A program made the position numbers and the translations under genes. A DNA stretch of 64,000 bases. Origin: Phoronis australis. Its lineage: Eukaryota > Phoronida > Phoronidae. Below, piece after piece: positions 62,501 to 64,000 of the stretch. Position 1 is the first letter of the stretch. Each line of letters begins with the position of its first letter. The notes under the pieces are model-generated. The model saw only the letters and a list, made by a program, of their open reading frames with translations. It ran no database searches and was not told the DNA's origin. The stretch is taken from the NCBI GenBank assembly GCA_002633005.1, contig NMRA01000028.1, forward strand, positions 1,334,753 to 1,398,752, written 5' to 3'.

Positions 62501-62713
62501 ATGAGATAAAACACACAGTGAAATTCTGAGCACTGAGTTTCAACAATGTGAAACATCTGAAAATGAAAAATGACTATTTCAACAGTTAGTTTTGTAGAAA
62601 TCAAGCACCACCAACAAGTCCCCAGTGAAAAAACTACAAATCTGATGATCATACTTACTGGCGTTGCTCGTCCAAAATTTATCTTTGAAAGTTAGCCGTC
62701 TCTGAGGCATCAT
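2469..62713 (-). CDS. MCF2L: MCF2L/DBS-like Rho guanine nucleotide exchange factor (whole gene model, 24 coding exons)
   Basis: Joining 24 minus-strand exons (listed separately) gives an uninterrupted 1107-residue protein if one of the two copies of exon 9 is used, or 1147 with both. Approximate domains: SEC14/CRAL-TRIO 20-185, spectrin-like helices 285-490, DH 610-795, PH 810-924, SH3 1016-1072. Human MCF2L has the same order and nearly the same length, and conserved blocks match throughout, for example PVITFPDN, MPNDVEST, LLKPVQRITKYQLLLK and DDGWSS. Family knowledge: Dbl-family proteins of this type load GTP onto RhoA/Cdc42 at membranes; the DH domain is catalytic, the PH and SEC14 domains bind phosphoinositides, and the N-terminal half is autoinhibitory. 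The start is chosen because an in-frame TGA lies 24 nt upstream. The ancestral MCF2, MCF2L and MCF2L2 paralogues cannot be told apart here. Confidence 0.95.
2859..3066 (-). CDS. MCF2L: MCF2L-like exon 23 (SH3 domain)
   Basis: 208 bp, phases 0 to 1, residues 1014-1083. SH3 domain with the ALYDY-like LADYAS, the ESELSLKEGD-like EVSLKEGDTVEV, the GGWWYV tryptophan pair and the GWAPASYLEL end motif. SH3 domains bind proline-rich partners. It ends at a consensus donor (ATTG|gtgagt). Reading through instead would add six codons (ECYMNI) and stop. Confidence 0.94.
3067..3697. other. intron 22 of the MCF2L-like gene
   Basis: 631 bp, AT-rich; only splice signals at its ends. Nothing else seen. Confidence 0.7.
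3698..3914 (-). CDS. MCF2L: MCF2L-like exon 22 (acidic linker between PH and SH3)
   Basis: 217 bp, phases 2 to 0, residues 941-1013. Acidic and serine-rich, with SSDDGWSSDEFSNTDDD matching vertebrate PEDDGGWSSAEEQINSSDAE, a landmark just before the SH3 domain in MCF2L. Acceptor acccgcag, donor gtacgt. Confidence 0.92.
3915..4361. other. intron 21 of the MCF2L-like gene
   Basis: 447 bp; nothing seen besides splice sites. Confidence 0.7.
4362..4410 (-). CDS. MCF2L: MCF2L-like exon 21 (short linker exon)
   Basis: 49 bp, phases 1 to 2, residues 925-941, peptide GRHNSTGGLSNQISQ. Acceptor atttttcag and donor gtaagt are both strong and the frame joins exons 20 and 22. The peptide itself is not recognisable, so the call rests on splice sites and frame. 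Skipping it would shift the frame. Confidence 0.75.
4411..4924. other. intron 20 of the MCF2L-like gene
   Basis: 514 bp; nothing seen besides splice sites. Confidence 0.7.
4925..5003 (-). CDS. MCF2L: MCF2L-like exon 20 (PH C-terminal helix)
   Basis: 79 bp, phases 0 to 1, residues 899-925. APSEVVKTAWVKQIKDVLMT then QYEAIK is the amphipathic helix that closes the PH fold, with its invariant tryptophan; vertebrate APTPEIKAAWVNEIRKVL. The acceptor and first bases of this exon are repeated 41 bp upstream. Confidence 0.95.
4987..5068. repeat. 41-bp tandem duplication across the exon 20 acceptor
   Basis: Copies 4987-5027 and 5028-5068 both begin actacctcactaggagcctg. Each carries an intact acceptor (minus strand gttacag or tgtgttacag) plus the first 17 nt of exon 20. 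The copies differ at a few positions, mostly in the intronic part. Confidence 0.9.
5478..5720. mobile_element. Harbinger-like MITE
   Basis: 243-bp AT-rich element with terminal inverted repeats of about 26 bp. The left end is GGGCTCGTTCCAA and the right end is TTGGAACGGGCCC, with pairing continuing inward (AACTgACTTA against TAAGTTAGTT). A CAA trinucleotide flanks both sides (5475-5477, 5721-5723), consistent with a 3-bp target duplication. GGGCCCGTTCCA ends are typical of PIF/Harbinger elements. The interior has no ORF and is rich in AAGACAAATCTTA-type palindromic words. It lies in the intron between exons 19 and 20. Confidence 0.75.
6055..6147 (-). CDS. MCF2L: MCF2L-like exon 19 (PH domain)
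   Basis: 93 bp, phase 0 at both ends, residues 868-898. AQIGLTEGLKSDPRKFELWL then HGRVEVFTLQ matches vertebrate AAVGITENVKGDAKKFEIWY then NAREEVYIVQ, the later beta strands of the PH domain. Confidence 0.96.
6148..6823. other. intron 18 of the MCF2L-like gene
   Basis: 676 bp; no repeat or gene recognised. Confidence 0.7.
6824..7156 (-). CDS. MCF2L: MCF2L-like exon 18 (end of DH, start of PH)
   Basis: 333 bp, phase 0 at both ends, residues 757-867; the longest exon. Starts EMLKYS directly after the QLLLK of exon 17. It continues with the last DH helix (VNDLMHQVAITGYHGN) and the first PH strands (GRLLMQGAFQVW, RFKPMQRHVFLYEKMVLFCK). Acceptor tttttttgcag, donor gtgagc. Confidence 0.97.
7192..7278. 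repeat. short AT-rich tandem repeat next to exon 18
   Basis: About four degenerate units of roughly 22-25 bp built on TTACTATATACCAGTAATTA. It begins about 35 bp beyond the exon 18 acceptor. Confidence 0.75.
8820..9146 (+). CDS. C-type lectin exon 1 (signal peptide and neck)
   Basis: 327 bp, 109 codons, ending CAACAT|gtaagt in phase 0. The start context GTAGG-ATG-G is favourable. It encodes the signal peptide, a short stretch with two cysteines (GCVFQDG, NCPSP), then the helical neck (LQRNLNHLNDFVQRQV, LRELHQQIAEIKH). The frame stays open into the intron until 9281 but loses this character after the donor. Confidence 0.92.
8820..10882 (+). CDS. secreted C-type lectin nested in an MCF2L intron (whole model, 4 exons)
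   Basis: Joining 8820-9146, 9643-9694, 10046-10237 and 10620-10882 gives 277 residues with consistent phases. Layout: signal peptide (about 1-27, core LTTLLLLVFASHYVA), then a helical neck (about 57-126, heptad-like leucines), then one long-form C-type lectin domain (about 135-270). Cysteines C135/C146, C164, C245, C259 and C267 fit the fold. Calcium/sugar site 2 residues are E228-P-S230, E243, and N255-D256 of the WND motif. There is a possible N-glycosylation sequon at N142. Family knowledge: such lectins bind glycans in a calcium-dependent way in innate immunity or mucus; the ligand here is unknown. The gene is antisense to its host, with all exons inside the exon 17-18 intron. Not assignable to a named orthologue. 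Confidence 0.92.
9643..9694 (+). CDS. C-type lectin exon 2 (neck)
   Basis: 52 bp, phases 0 to 1, peptide LQELVMRTQNRLLQRLQ, which extends the coiled-coil neck. Acceptor ttcaacag, donor CAAG|gttaga; an alternative donor nine bases earlier would not keep the frame with exon 3 in the same way. Confidence 0.82.
10046..10237 (+). CDS. C-type lectin exon 3 (first half of lectin domain)
   Basis: 192 bp, phases 1 to 1. Contains TSCKGNYVQNGTSCYNFVEH, then WFDSEAFCMSQGAHLVAIET and ENSFLNSYL: the opening cysteines, helix 1 and the GAHLVAIE strand of the C-type lectin fold. Acceptor cttcaag, donor gtaggt. Confidence 0.94.
10620..10882 (+). CDS. C-type lectin exon 4 (second half of lectin domain, stop)
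   Basis: 263 bp ending in TGA. Contains YNWWTGGNDVE (WIGL-like motif), GQWRWLGTGE, KWAPGEPSN, SEQCMWM, LDWNDARC and YFICEME: the sugar-binding half of the domain. EPS replaces the mannose-type EPN. Acceptor gttttag. Confidence 0.95.
10883..13040. other. lectin 3' region and intron interior
   Basis: No coding sequence recognised. Very AT-rich from 11700 to 12700, with repeated ATAG/CTAT words. AATAAA at 12288-12293 is a possible but distant poly(A) signal for the lectin. Confidence 0.45.
12527..12557. repeat. double ATAGCATGCTAT palindrome
   Basis: Two perfect copies of the 12-bp palindrome ATAGCATGCTAT at 12527-12538 and 12546-12557, separated by 7 bp. Confidence 0.85.
13041..13075 (-). ncRNA. 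hammerhead-like ribozyme core in Penelope-like element
   Basis: On the minus strand, CTGATGA is followed by a 5-bp hairpin (GTCTA / TAGAC, loop ATGAA) and then GAAAC. That is the conserved two-thirds of a hammerhead core with helix II. Penelope-like elements are known to carry hammerhead motifs in their terminal regions. I could not define helices I and III or the cleavage triplet with confidence, so activity is unproven. Confidence 0.5.
13181..13603 (-). pseudogene. Penelope-like element GIY-YIG endonuclease domain, truncated
   Basis: 140-codon open frame, of which about residues 45-140 look like the C-terminal GIY-YIG module of Penelope-like retroelements. Signature: YVVYKVEYDSCKEFYIGLPQ, then LCDRLKEHH, LYRHCISKNHQ, REPNKELLYIKEALAI and a terminal LQLW. 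This module nicks target DNA during retrotransposition. The first 40 or so codons come from the inverted-repeat arm and are probably not part of the ancestral protein. No reverse transcriptase sequence is present upstream. Confidence 0.75.
13481..13604. repeat. long inverted repeat (about 55-bp arms)
   Basis: Arm 13481-13535 (starting gatgggtgactt) is matched by the reverse complement of about 13551-13604 (ending aagtcacccatc), with roughly half a dozen mismatches and a 15-bp spacer. It lies at the 5' end of the Penelope-like fragment. Confidence 0.88.
14557..14745 (-). CDS. MCF2L: MCF2L-like exon 17 (DH domain, catalytic CR3)
   Basis: 189 bp, phase 0 at both ends, residues 694-756. FQIYSLYCQNKPYSEALR then CQKNLGHKLPLGAYL and LLKPVQRITKYQLLLK. 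The last stretch is conserved region 3, the helix that engages the Rho GTPase switch regions and is diagnostic of Dbl-family exchange factors. The intron downstream of this exon hosts the antisense lectin gene. Confidence 0.97.
14746..15654. other. intron 16 of the MCF2L-like gene
   Basis: 909 bp; AT-rich, no gene or clear repeat seen. Confidence 0.65.
15655..15724 (-). CDS. MCF2L: MCF2L-like exon 16 (DH domain)
   Basis: 70 bp, phases 2 to 0, residues 670-693. LFLRDLESYQDRPELVGSCF then VQR matches vertebrate IFLRELENYTDCPELVGRCF then LER. Acceptor attgtag, donor gtacgt. Confidence 0.95.
15725..16121. other. intron 15 of the MCF2L-like gene
   Basis: 397 bp; nothing seen besides splice sites. 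Confidence 0.7.
16122..16237 (-). CDS. MCF2L: MCF2L-like exon 15 (DH domain)
   Basis: 116 bp, phases 0 to 2, residues 632-670. Contains DTLFGNLQEIYQFHRD across the junction, matching vertebrate DVLFGNMEEIYHFHNR, conserved region 2 of the DH domain. Confidence 0.95.
16238..16780. other. intron 14 of the MCF2L-like gene
   Basis: 543 bp; nothing recognised. An 83-codon plus-strand frame within it has no recognisable similarity. Confidence 0.65.
16781..16847 (-). CDS. MCF2L: MCF2L-like exon 14 (start of DH domain)
   Basis: 67 bp, phases 2 to 0, residues 609-631. HVMNELIETERVYVSELESV is conserved region 1 of the DH (RhoGEF) domain; the ETE.xYV.EL pattern contacts the switch I region of the GTPase. 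Acceptor atttcag, donor gtaagt. Confidence 0.96.
17113..17237 (-). CDS. MCF2L: MCF2L-like exon 13 (serine-rich linker before DH)
   Basis: 125 bp, phases 0 to 2, residues 568-609. Low-complexity linker containing NSSPTPYLNHSQSSPD and RKQSLDTL, with several potential phosphorylation sites. It joins in frame to the HVMNEL start of the DH domain. In vertebrates the corresponding region is also serine-rich and weakly conserved. Confidence 0.85.
17554..17706. mobile_element. short TIR element, CAGTGGCGGAT family
   Basis: The left end CATGGTTGGATTTAGGAGGG is mirrored by the right end CCCTCTAGATCCACCATTG. Both resemble the CAGTGGCGGATCTAGGGGG terminus seen at 60778-61018 and 63962. About 150 bp, with no coding capacity. 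Confidence 0.6.
18154..18390 (-). CDS. MCF2L: MCF2L-like exon 12 (end of spectrin region, basic linker)
   Basis: 237 bp, phase 0 at both ends, residues 489-567. VQQVLKRMEEVHDMFEKRRA then SLRRL and SRPIQLVQPE match vertebrate VRKVFQKQASMEEVFHRRQA then SLKKL and TRPVQPVAPRPE. The C-terminal part is serine-rich and ends in a basic cluster (KRRRKED). The donor is gtgtgg, weaker than the others. Confidence 0.92.
18391..19378. other. intron 11 of the MCF2L-like gene
   Basis: 988 bp; AT-rich, nothing recognised. Confidence 0.65.
19379..19570 (-). CDS. MCF2L: MCF2L-like exon 11 (spectrin-like repeat)
   Basis: 192 bp, phase 0 at both ends, residues 425-488. ANRWCITGVDLLAQQQIDRV matches vertebrate SMKWCDEGIYLLASQPVDKC, continuing ENALKDLEGFLATAKEL and NPREFRQMFD. 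The WC pair and the DLE.FL motif are the conserved spectrin-repeat marks of this family. Confidence 0.95.
19571..21617. other. intron 10 of the MCF2L-like gene
   Basis: 2047 bp; no exon recognised. A near-duplicate phrase (ttgctacttcagtaccatacaa) occurs at about 21025 and 21059, and a tRNA-like relic lies near 21266-21320. Confidence 0.6.
21266..21320 (-). other. tRNA-like relic (weak)
   Basis: The minus strand reads TTTGGCAGAGCACTC (box A and D-arm like) and, about 30 nt later, GGGTTTGATAC (box B like). The acceptor and T stems do not pair convincingly. Probably a tRNA-derived repeat fragment. Confidence 0.3.
21618..21809 (-). CDS. MCF2L: MCF2L-like exon 10 (spectrin-like repeat)
   Basis: 192 bp, phase 0 at both ends, residues 361-424. 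Contains GVDSIKPKCAELNRLCQQCE, matching vertebrate AVDSIRPKCEELRHLCDQF, followed by KKALLGKSRDLHERIDK (vertebrate RRGLLSKSLELHRRLE). Acceptor attttgcag, donor gtgaga. Confidence 0.95.
22123..22199 (-). other. tRNA-like sequence, pseudogene or SINE head
   Basis: 77 nt on the minus strand. Box A-like TGGCTCATTGG is at 22180-22190 and box B-like GGATTTGAATCC at 22130-22141. Five complementary acceptor-end bases (GAGGC / GCCTC) lie at the two ends. The T stem pairs poorly, so it is not a sound tRNA gene. Confidence 0.45.
24396..24462. repeat. 26-bp-arm hairpin beside the duplication breakpoint
   Basis: TGTATCAAATAAACACAG (24396 onward) is mirrored by CTGTGCTTATTTGATACA (ending 24462). The arms are about 26 bp with a short loop. 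It ends 8 bp before the start of duplicated unit A and is absent at the start of unit B. Confidence 0.88.
26826..26945 (-). CDS. MCF2L: MCF2L-like exon 9, downstream copy (copy A of duplicated exon)
   Basis: 120 bp, phase 0 at both ends, acceptor cctcag and donor gtaact. Same 40-residue peptide as copy B, including VADAGDSLPQVQQLIKQM. It sits in the first unit of the 4.45-kb tandem duplication. Either copy splices in frame between exon 8 and exon 10. It may be an allelic duplicate created by assembly (see findings). Confidence 0.8.
27150..27446. repeat. nested GAT-rich duplication in unit A
   Basis: About 150-160-bp units that start gacacttggc(a/g)aaattaac, pass through a purine-rich gacgatgatgacgatg-type tract and end ataggctacagtcttg. 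Two diverged copies run head to tail. The same pair is present in unit B near 31605-31900. Confidence 0.8.
27763..27985. repeat. dispersed repeat, copy in unit A
   Basis: Starts aggcctttatccaggatttt and ends near the aaactgtagaccaagac text. Present in unit B at about 32217-32437 and, inverted, at 35196-35405. No coding capacity seen. Confidence 0.8.
28918..28918. other. ambiguous base at the seam of the tandem duplication
   Basis: A single n lies exactly between unit A and unit B. The two other ambiguous bases in the window (41422, 59011) lie in low-complexity runs; this one does not. Confidence 0.95.
28919..33389. repeat. tandem duplication unit B (4.47 kb)
   Basis: Second copy, beginning ctgggtaacc (unit A: ctgggaaacc) straight after the ambiguous base at 28918. 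It ends at cgaaaacaa, where unit A also ends. It contains exon 9 copy B. One visible indel is a duplicated cttgccagggcgtcc near 32812-32842. Confidence 0.95.
31281..31400 (-). CDS. MCF2L: MCF2L-like exon 9, upstream copy (copy B of duplicated exon)
   Basis: 120 bp, phase 0 at both ends, flanked by good acceptor (cctcag) and donor (gtaatt). Encodes VQFVVERHLESLEKVADAGD then SLPQVQQLIKQMTEIESSAQ, corresponding to vertebrate FTDVGDSLAHVEHLLKEL. The encoded protein is identical to copy A at 26826-26945; the two differ at two synonymous sites. Only one copy is needed for collinearity with vertebrate MCF2L. Inclusion of both would keep the frame and add 40 residues to the spectrin-like region. Confidence 0.8.
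34675..34770. repeat. short TIR-bounded segment
   Basis: GTTAGTCCAGACTAG (34675 onward) and CTAGACTAGACTAAC (near 34756-34770) form imperfect terminal inverted repeats around 65 bp. Possibly a very small MITE or a fragment of one. Confidence 0.45.
35196..35405. repeat. dispersed repeat, inverted copy
   Basis: Reverse-complement match to 27763-27985 and 32217-32437, including tagtaaaaatgctcac, a G-rich tract, the tggacgccctggaatattgg word and cctggataaaggcct at the end. Confidence 0.85.
35760..35775. repeat. GA dinucleotide microsatellite
   Basis: About eight GA units in a row. Confidence 0.9.
36439..36893. repeat. dispersed repeat copy 1 (about 455 bp)
   Basis: Diverged but collinear with 46294-46794. 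Shared words: atctgcaaa, gtgaccatgt.ttcttg, atgttcaagat, catttaaaaacaattcc and tcctacataacc. No ORF of note. Confidence 0.7.
37531..37747. repeat. 34-bp minisatellite
   Basis: About 6.3 copies of a 34-35-bp unit starting agaacctcgttaggctacac, with point differences and one-base length changes between units. Confidence 0.93.
38351..38410. repeat. 20-bp tandem repeat, three copies
   Basis: Exactly spaced 20-bp units catgtaaccatggacacaca with one to two mismatches in the first copy. Confidence 0.93.
41393..41428. repeat. GGGA microsatellite with ambiguous base
   Basis: GAGA followed by about five GGGA units and an n at 41422, then GAGAGA. Confidence 0.9.
42955..43069 (-). CDS. MCF2L: MCF2L-like exon 8 (spectrin-like region)
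   Basis: 115 bp, phases 2 to 0, residues 282-320. LLEQLGETERGFSEIWAKYE then QKLHQSLELRQFEEIFKQ matches vertebrate LLAQLNETEAAFDEFWAKHQ then QKLEQCLQLRHFEQ. This is the first helix of the spectrin-like repeat. Acceptor attctag, donor gtaaga. Confidence 0.95.
43070..46932. other. intron between exons 7 and 8
   Basis: 3.9 kb; no exon recognised. It holds a possible TIR element near 45840-46205 (CTGTGTTCAGACCAACTAAA at the left, weak complement TGGTAAGAACAGG at the right) and the second copy of the 455-bp dispersed repeat. Confidence 0.5.
46294..46794. repeat. dispersed repeat copy 2 (about 500 bp)
   Basis: Diverged homologue of 36439-36893 in the same orientation. It ends tcctacataacc about 140 bp from exon 7. 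Confidence 0.7.
46933..47201 (-). CDS. MCF2L: MCF2L-like exon 7 (post-SEC14 helical linker)
   Basis: 269 bp, phases 0 to 2, residues 193-282. AVEKFAANVCSL then IEMPNDVESTEFQIQDHASE align with vertebrate AIESFALMVKQT then ELPNDVQSTSSVL. The rest is less conserved and predicted helical. In vertebrates this segment links SEC14 to the spectrin region and contributes to autoinhibition. Confidence 0.93.
47202..49739. other. intron between exons 6 and 7
   Basis: No exon recognised. It contains a short ATTGT pentamer run at 49311-49350. Confidence 0.6.
49311..49350. repeat. ATTGT pentanucleotide microsatellite
   Basis: About eight imperfect ATTGT units. Confidence 0.85.
49740..49843. repeat. 52-bp tandem duplication at the exon 6 donor
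   Basis: 49740-49791 and 49792-49843 repeat gtgctctcagtccagtgata and onward with no visible mismatch except at the exon edge. On the minus strand each copy supplies a gtaagtattgag donor. Confidence 0.95.
49843..49959 (-). CDS. MCF2L: MCF2L-like exon 6 (end of SEC14 domain)
   Basis: 117 bp, phase 0 at both ends, residues 154-192. Contains LLNSLSELHERIAADQLT and FDHREWIQHRA, matching the SSVPELHGYIDKSQLTEDLGG...W block that closes the SEC14 module. The donor (GCT|gtaagt) lies at the edge of a 52-bp tandem duplication that creates a second identical donor farther into the intron. Confidence 0.93.
49960..51671. other. intron between exons 5 and 6
   Basis: 1.7 kb; nothing recognised. Confidence 0.65.
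51672..51785 (-). CDS. MCF2L: MCF2L-like exon 5 (SEC14 domain)
   Basis: 114 bp, phase 0 at both ends, residues 116-153. Includes VLVLRPNGFFSNLASDMG, matching vertebrate VLVLRPxGFFQRxxSDIG. Acceptor ttttccag, donor gtaatt. Confidence 0.94.
51786..52301. other. intron between exons 4 and 5
   Basis: 516 bp; nothing recognised. Confidence 0.7.
52302..52392 (-). CDS. MCF2L: MCF2L-like exon 4 (SEC14 domain)
   Basis: 91 bp, phases 2 to 0, residues 85-115. Peptide SEDAKLGFVLLIDRRNNKWA carries the IDRR..KW core of the CRAL-TRIO lipid-binding fold. The donor is gtgggt and the acceptor is cattccag. Confidence 0.94.
52393..55139. other. intron between exons 3 and 4
   Basis: 2.7 kb; no exon recognised. 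It contains a TA-rich microsatellite at 53370-53407. Confidence 0.6.
53370..53407. repeat. TA-rich microsatellite
   Basis: Imperfect TA run interrupted by TG and TT steps. Confidence 0.9.
55140..55254 (-). CDS. MCF2L: MCF2L-like exon 3 (SEC14 domain)
   Basis: 115 bp, phases 1 to 2, residues 47-85. Contains GRSLNGCPVITFPDNPKLGD and ITEQQYRDVVTYLVSVP, nearly identical to the vertebrate MCF2L SEC14 core (PVITFPDN, then DITEEEF, then YLTSVP). Acceptor ctctttcag, donor gtatgt. Confidence 0.95.
55735..58692. repeat. cluster of CCCAAATTCCAGA-type repeats
   Basis: Related segments at about 55735-55875 (partly inverted), 56555-56722, 58095-58262 and 58440-58692. They share words such as gtcccaaattccagaat, aaattggagaatctttacc, gtagattgaaaaca and attaattattttg. 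They give similar shadow peptides on the minus strand but no credible gene. Exon 2 starts just beyond the cluster. Confidence 0.7.
58744..58827 (-). CDS. MCF2L: MCF2L-like exon 2 (start of SEC14 domain)
   Basis: 84 bp, phases 1 to 1, residues 19-47. Peptide YVMGDSSCELTVLDVAEAL then QNRFAFLSG; the last part matches the vertebrate KKQFAFLSGG block that opens the SEC14 domain. Acceptor tgtttcag and donor gtgagt are both strong. Confidence 0.9.
59001..59020. repeat. poly-C run with ambiguous base
   Basis: Cytosine-rich tract with n at 59011; probably a sequencing-quality ambiguity. Confidence 0.9.
59546..59755 (+). CDS. unassigned GC-rich 69-codon open frame
   Basis: The open frame starts MGEDSTPSREQCAEAELVRQ and ends SLEDFSGE. 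It is clearly richer in G+C and more protein-like in composition (charged, EAELVRQRAKQYESEKGF) than the surrounding AT-rich intron. The sequence ctaccag lies about 10 bp before the ATG, and gtacaag lies just after the stop. I do not recognise it. It may be a gene fragment, retrocopy or repeat piece, and it lies antisense in the first intron of the MCF2L-like gene. Confidence 0.2.
   Translation: MGEDSTPSREQCAEAELVRQRAKQYESEKGFRGIAVRREEVYLVTGPSGAWAETSTWCLEMSLEDFSGE
60778..61018. mobile_element. TIR element, CAGTGGCGGAT family
   Basis: The left end CAGAATCGGATCAACTGGGG and the right end ATAGATCTGCCACTG are imperfect inverted repeats of the CAGTGGCGGATC type. The G-rich/C-rich ends flank an interior containing a GC-rich word (cgctcggcgctacgtgcctc). 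No coding capacity. Confidence 0.6.
62659..62713 (-). CDS. MCF2L: MCF2L-like exon 1 (start codon)
   Basis: Encodes residues 1-18, beginning MMPQRRLTFKDKFW, and ends in a strong donor (GCCA|gtaagt) in phase 1. ATG ATG is the first start in frame, with an in-frame TGA 24 nt upstream and no intervening acceptor needed. The short basic leader precedes the SEC14 domain. An alternative first exon beyond the window cannot be excluded, because vertebrate MCF2L has several alternative N-termini. Confidence 0.8.
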
Positions 62714-64000
62714 TTTACAATCATTCCTGTCTCAGTGCTCAACTGTCTTCATGCTCTCATCGTTAATCAATAGGCAATCTTAATTGAACACAAATCACTT
62801 TTGTTAAGACAACTACATGAAGTGTCATCTGTCCTCTAATTAACAGTTTCCACTTTCGCCGCTACAAATTCCTTCGAACACGACTCATTTGAAAGCTTGG
62901 TTGACAAAACCTCAAAAATCCACATATCGAACATTCAAGTAAGCATACAAAATTCCAAACTGACTTTCCAAAAGCAAGGTGGGTAGAAAACGTTGAAATA
63001 CGGTTTACCACAGAATAATGTCCACAAATCTCCTTGTTTTACTCAAGTACATTCCAAATTGTTGGATAACTCCGCAGCCTCACAACTGACTGATGAAAAT
63101 ACAGGCAACCGACTCAGGCATCACCCCAACTCCCCAGAGACAGACAGTCACAGCCACATACTGTGCACACAAACACAGCAAATCTATGTTATTCCCAGCA
63201 ACACTCATTGACTAACATCGACATTCTGTTGACCATTTACATCAAGGAAGTATACACACAGAGAGGTGAAGATATCCGTTTTCAAGATCCAATAAAGTGC
63301 ATTCAGCTGAGATAAAATGCAAATTCAACCTTCAGGGCCTAAAAAGTTAAGGCCAGTAATTAATCGTTGCGACTACAGCTTAAAGGAAAACTGGCTATAT
63401 TGAATGAAGACATGTTAATTACCCAAGATACTTTTCAATGGTACAATATTTGTTCAAGACGTGCGAAGATGTGAGCATTGTTAACCAGAGTGATGTTATC
63501 CACATTTTTTGTAAGTTTGAAATGGACAAGCAGAAAATTCATGGTATCATGTTTTGAACACAGATGTCAAATTCTCATCACTATGAATAAATCCATGATG
63601 CTAAGCACTTATTGAACACAGATCTGCCATGAATGCCATATAGACAACATTTTCTTAGATTCTTTATCCAAGACTAAGACTATAACACCCAAAATTGATG
63701 TGAATCAAAAAACAATCAATTTCAGACTGGCCTTCAGTAACTTCACATTATCTCAGTCTAGTATTGATCCCTGCATATAAAACCCCTCTAAGGTCCCTAA
63801 TGATTGATAGCCGTCAGGGAGAACATTGCTATTTAAAAATTAACAGCAAATACAAACGAAGGCAGCGCGAAATGCAAGGTCAACTATGTAGCACGTTGTA
63901 AATGTATGTTGCTTGGAATTTGACGTACATTGAGGATTGATAAAATCCATAGAACTATAAACAGTGGCGGATTTAGGATATCACAAGGGGGGGGCCCAAC
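62714..64000. other. 5' UTR and upstream flank of the MCF2L-like gene
   Basis: No TATA box, CpG-rich stretch or further coding exon could be recognised on the minus strand. The transcription start may lie here or beyond the window. The last 39 bases enter a repeat. Confidence 0.45.
63962..64000 (+). mobile_element. start of a CAGTGGCGGAT-type TIR element, cut by window end
   Basis: CAGTGGCGGATTTAGG followed by a G-run, the same terminus as at 17554 and 61018. Only the first 39 bp are in the window. Confidence 0.6.

Larger units (their letters stand above)
58828..62658. other. intron 1 of the MCF2L-like gene
   Basis: 3.8 kb holding the poly-C tract, the GC-rich open frame and one TIR element listed separately. 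From 61020 to 62658 nothing else is recognised, apart from a cacagtatggccgacaaatg word near 61410 that resembles one near 41490. Confidence 0.55.

Overview
This is eukaryotic, animal nuclear DNA. It is AT-rich and intron-dense, its coding exons are short and bounded by GT/AG splice sites, and there are many dispersed repeats. The main gene is a close homologue of vertebrate MCF2L/DBS. A secreted C-type lectin, a Penelope-like retroelement remnant and frequent TACATGTA-like strings fit a marine invertebrate such as a lancelet, hemichordate or lophotrochozoan. The species cannot be fixed from the window.

One minus-strand gene fills nearly the whole window, from its start codon at 62713 to its stop at 2469. 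I could assemble 24 coding exons with every splice phase consistent, giving 1107 residues. The order is SEC14/CRAL-TRIO lipid-binding domain (exons 1-6), linker and spectrin-like region (7-12), serine-rich basic linker (12-13), DH domain (14-18), PH domain (18-20), acidic linker (21-22), SH3 (23) and a short serine-rich tail (24). This is the layout of the Rho-family exchange factor MCF2L/DBS. About 5.5 percent of the span is coding. No distinct promoter was recognised above 62713.

A second complete gene lies on the plus strand (8820-10882) inside the 7.4-kb intron between exons 17 and 18. It has four exons and encodes a 277-residue secreted protein with a signal peptide, a coiled-coil neck and one C-type lectin domain that keeps the calcium/sugar site 2 residues. 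The same intron holds a Penelope-like element remnant (GIY-YIG endonuclease end, long inverted repeat, hammerhead-like motif).

The most notable structure is a direct tandem duplication, 24471-28917 and 28919-33389, separated by a single ambiguous base. It duplicates exon 9 (120 bp, phase 0 at both ends, identical protein). It is either a real in-frame exon duplication or two haplotypes assembled in tandem, and the ambiguous base at the seam favours the latter. Two small tandem duplications copy splice sites: the exon 20 acceptor (41 bp) and the exon 6 donor (52 bp).

Other introns contain MITE-like elements with terminal inverted repeats, several dispersed repeat families, tRNA-like relics and minisatellites. 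The first 2.4 kb is downstream flank or 3' UTR, and the last 1.3 kb is 5' flank that ends inside a CAGTGGCGGAT-type repeat.
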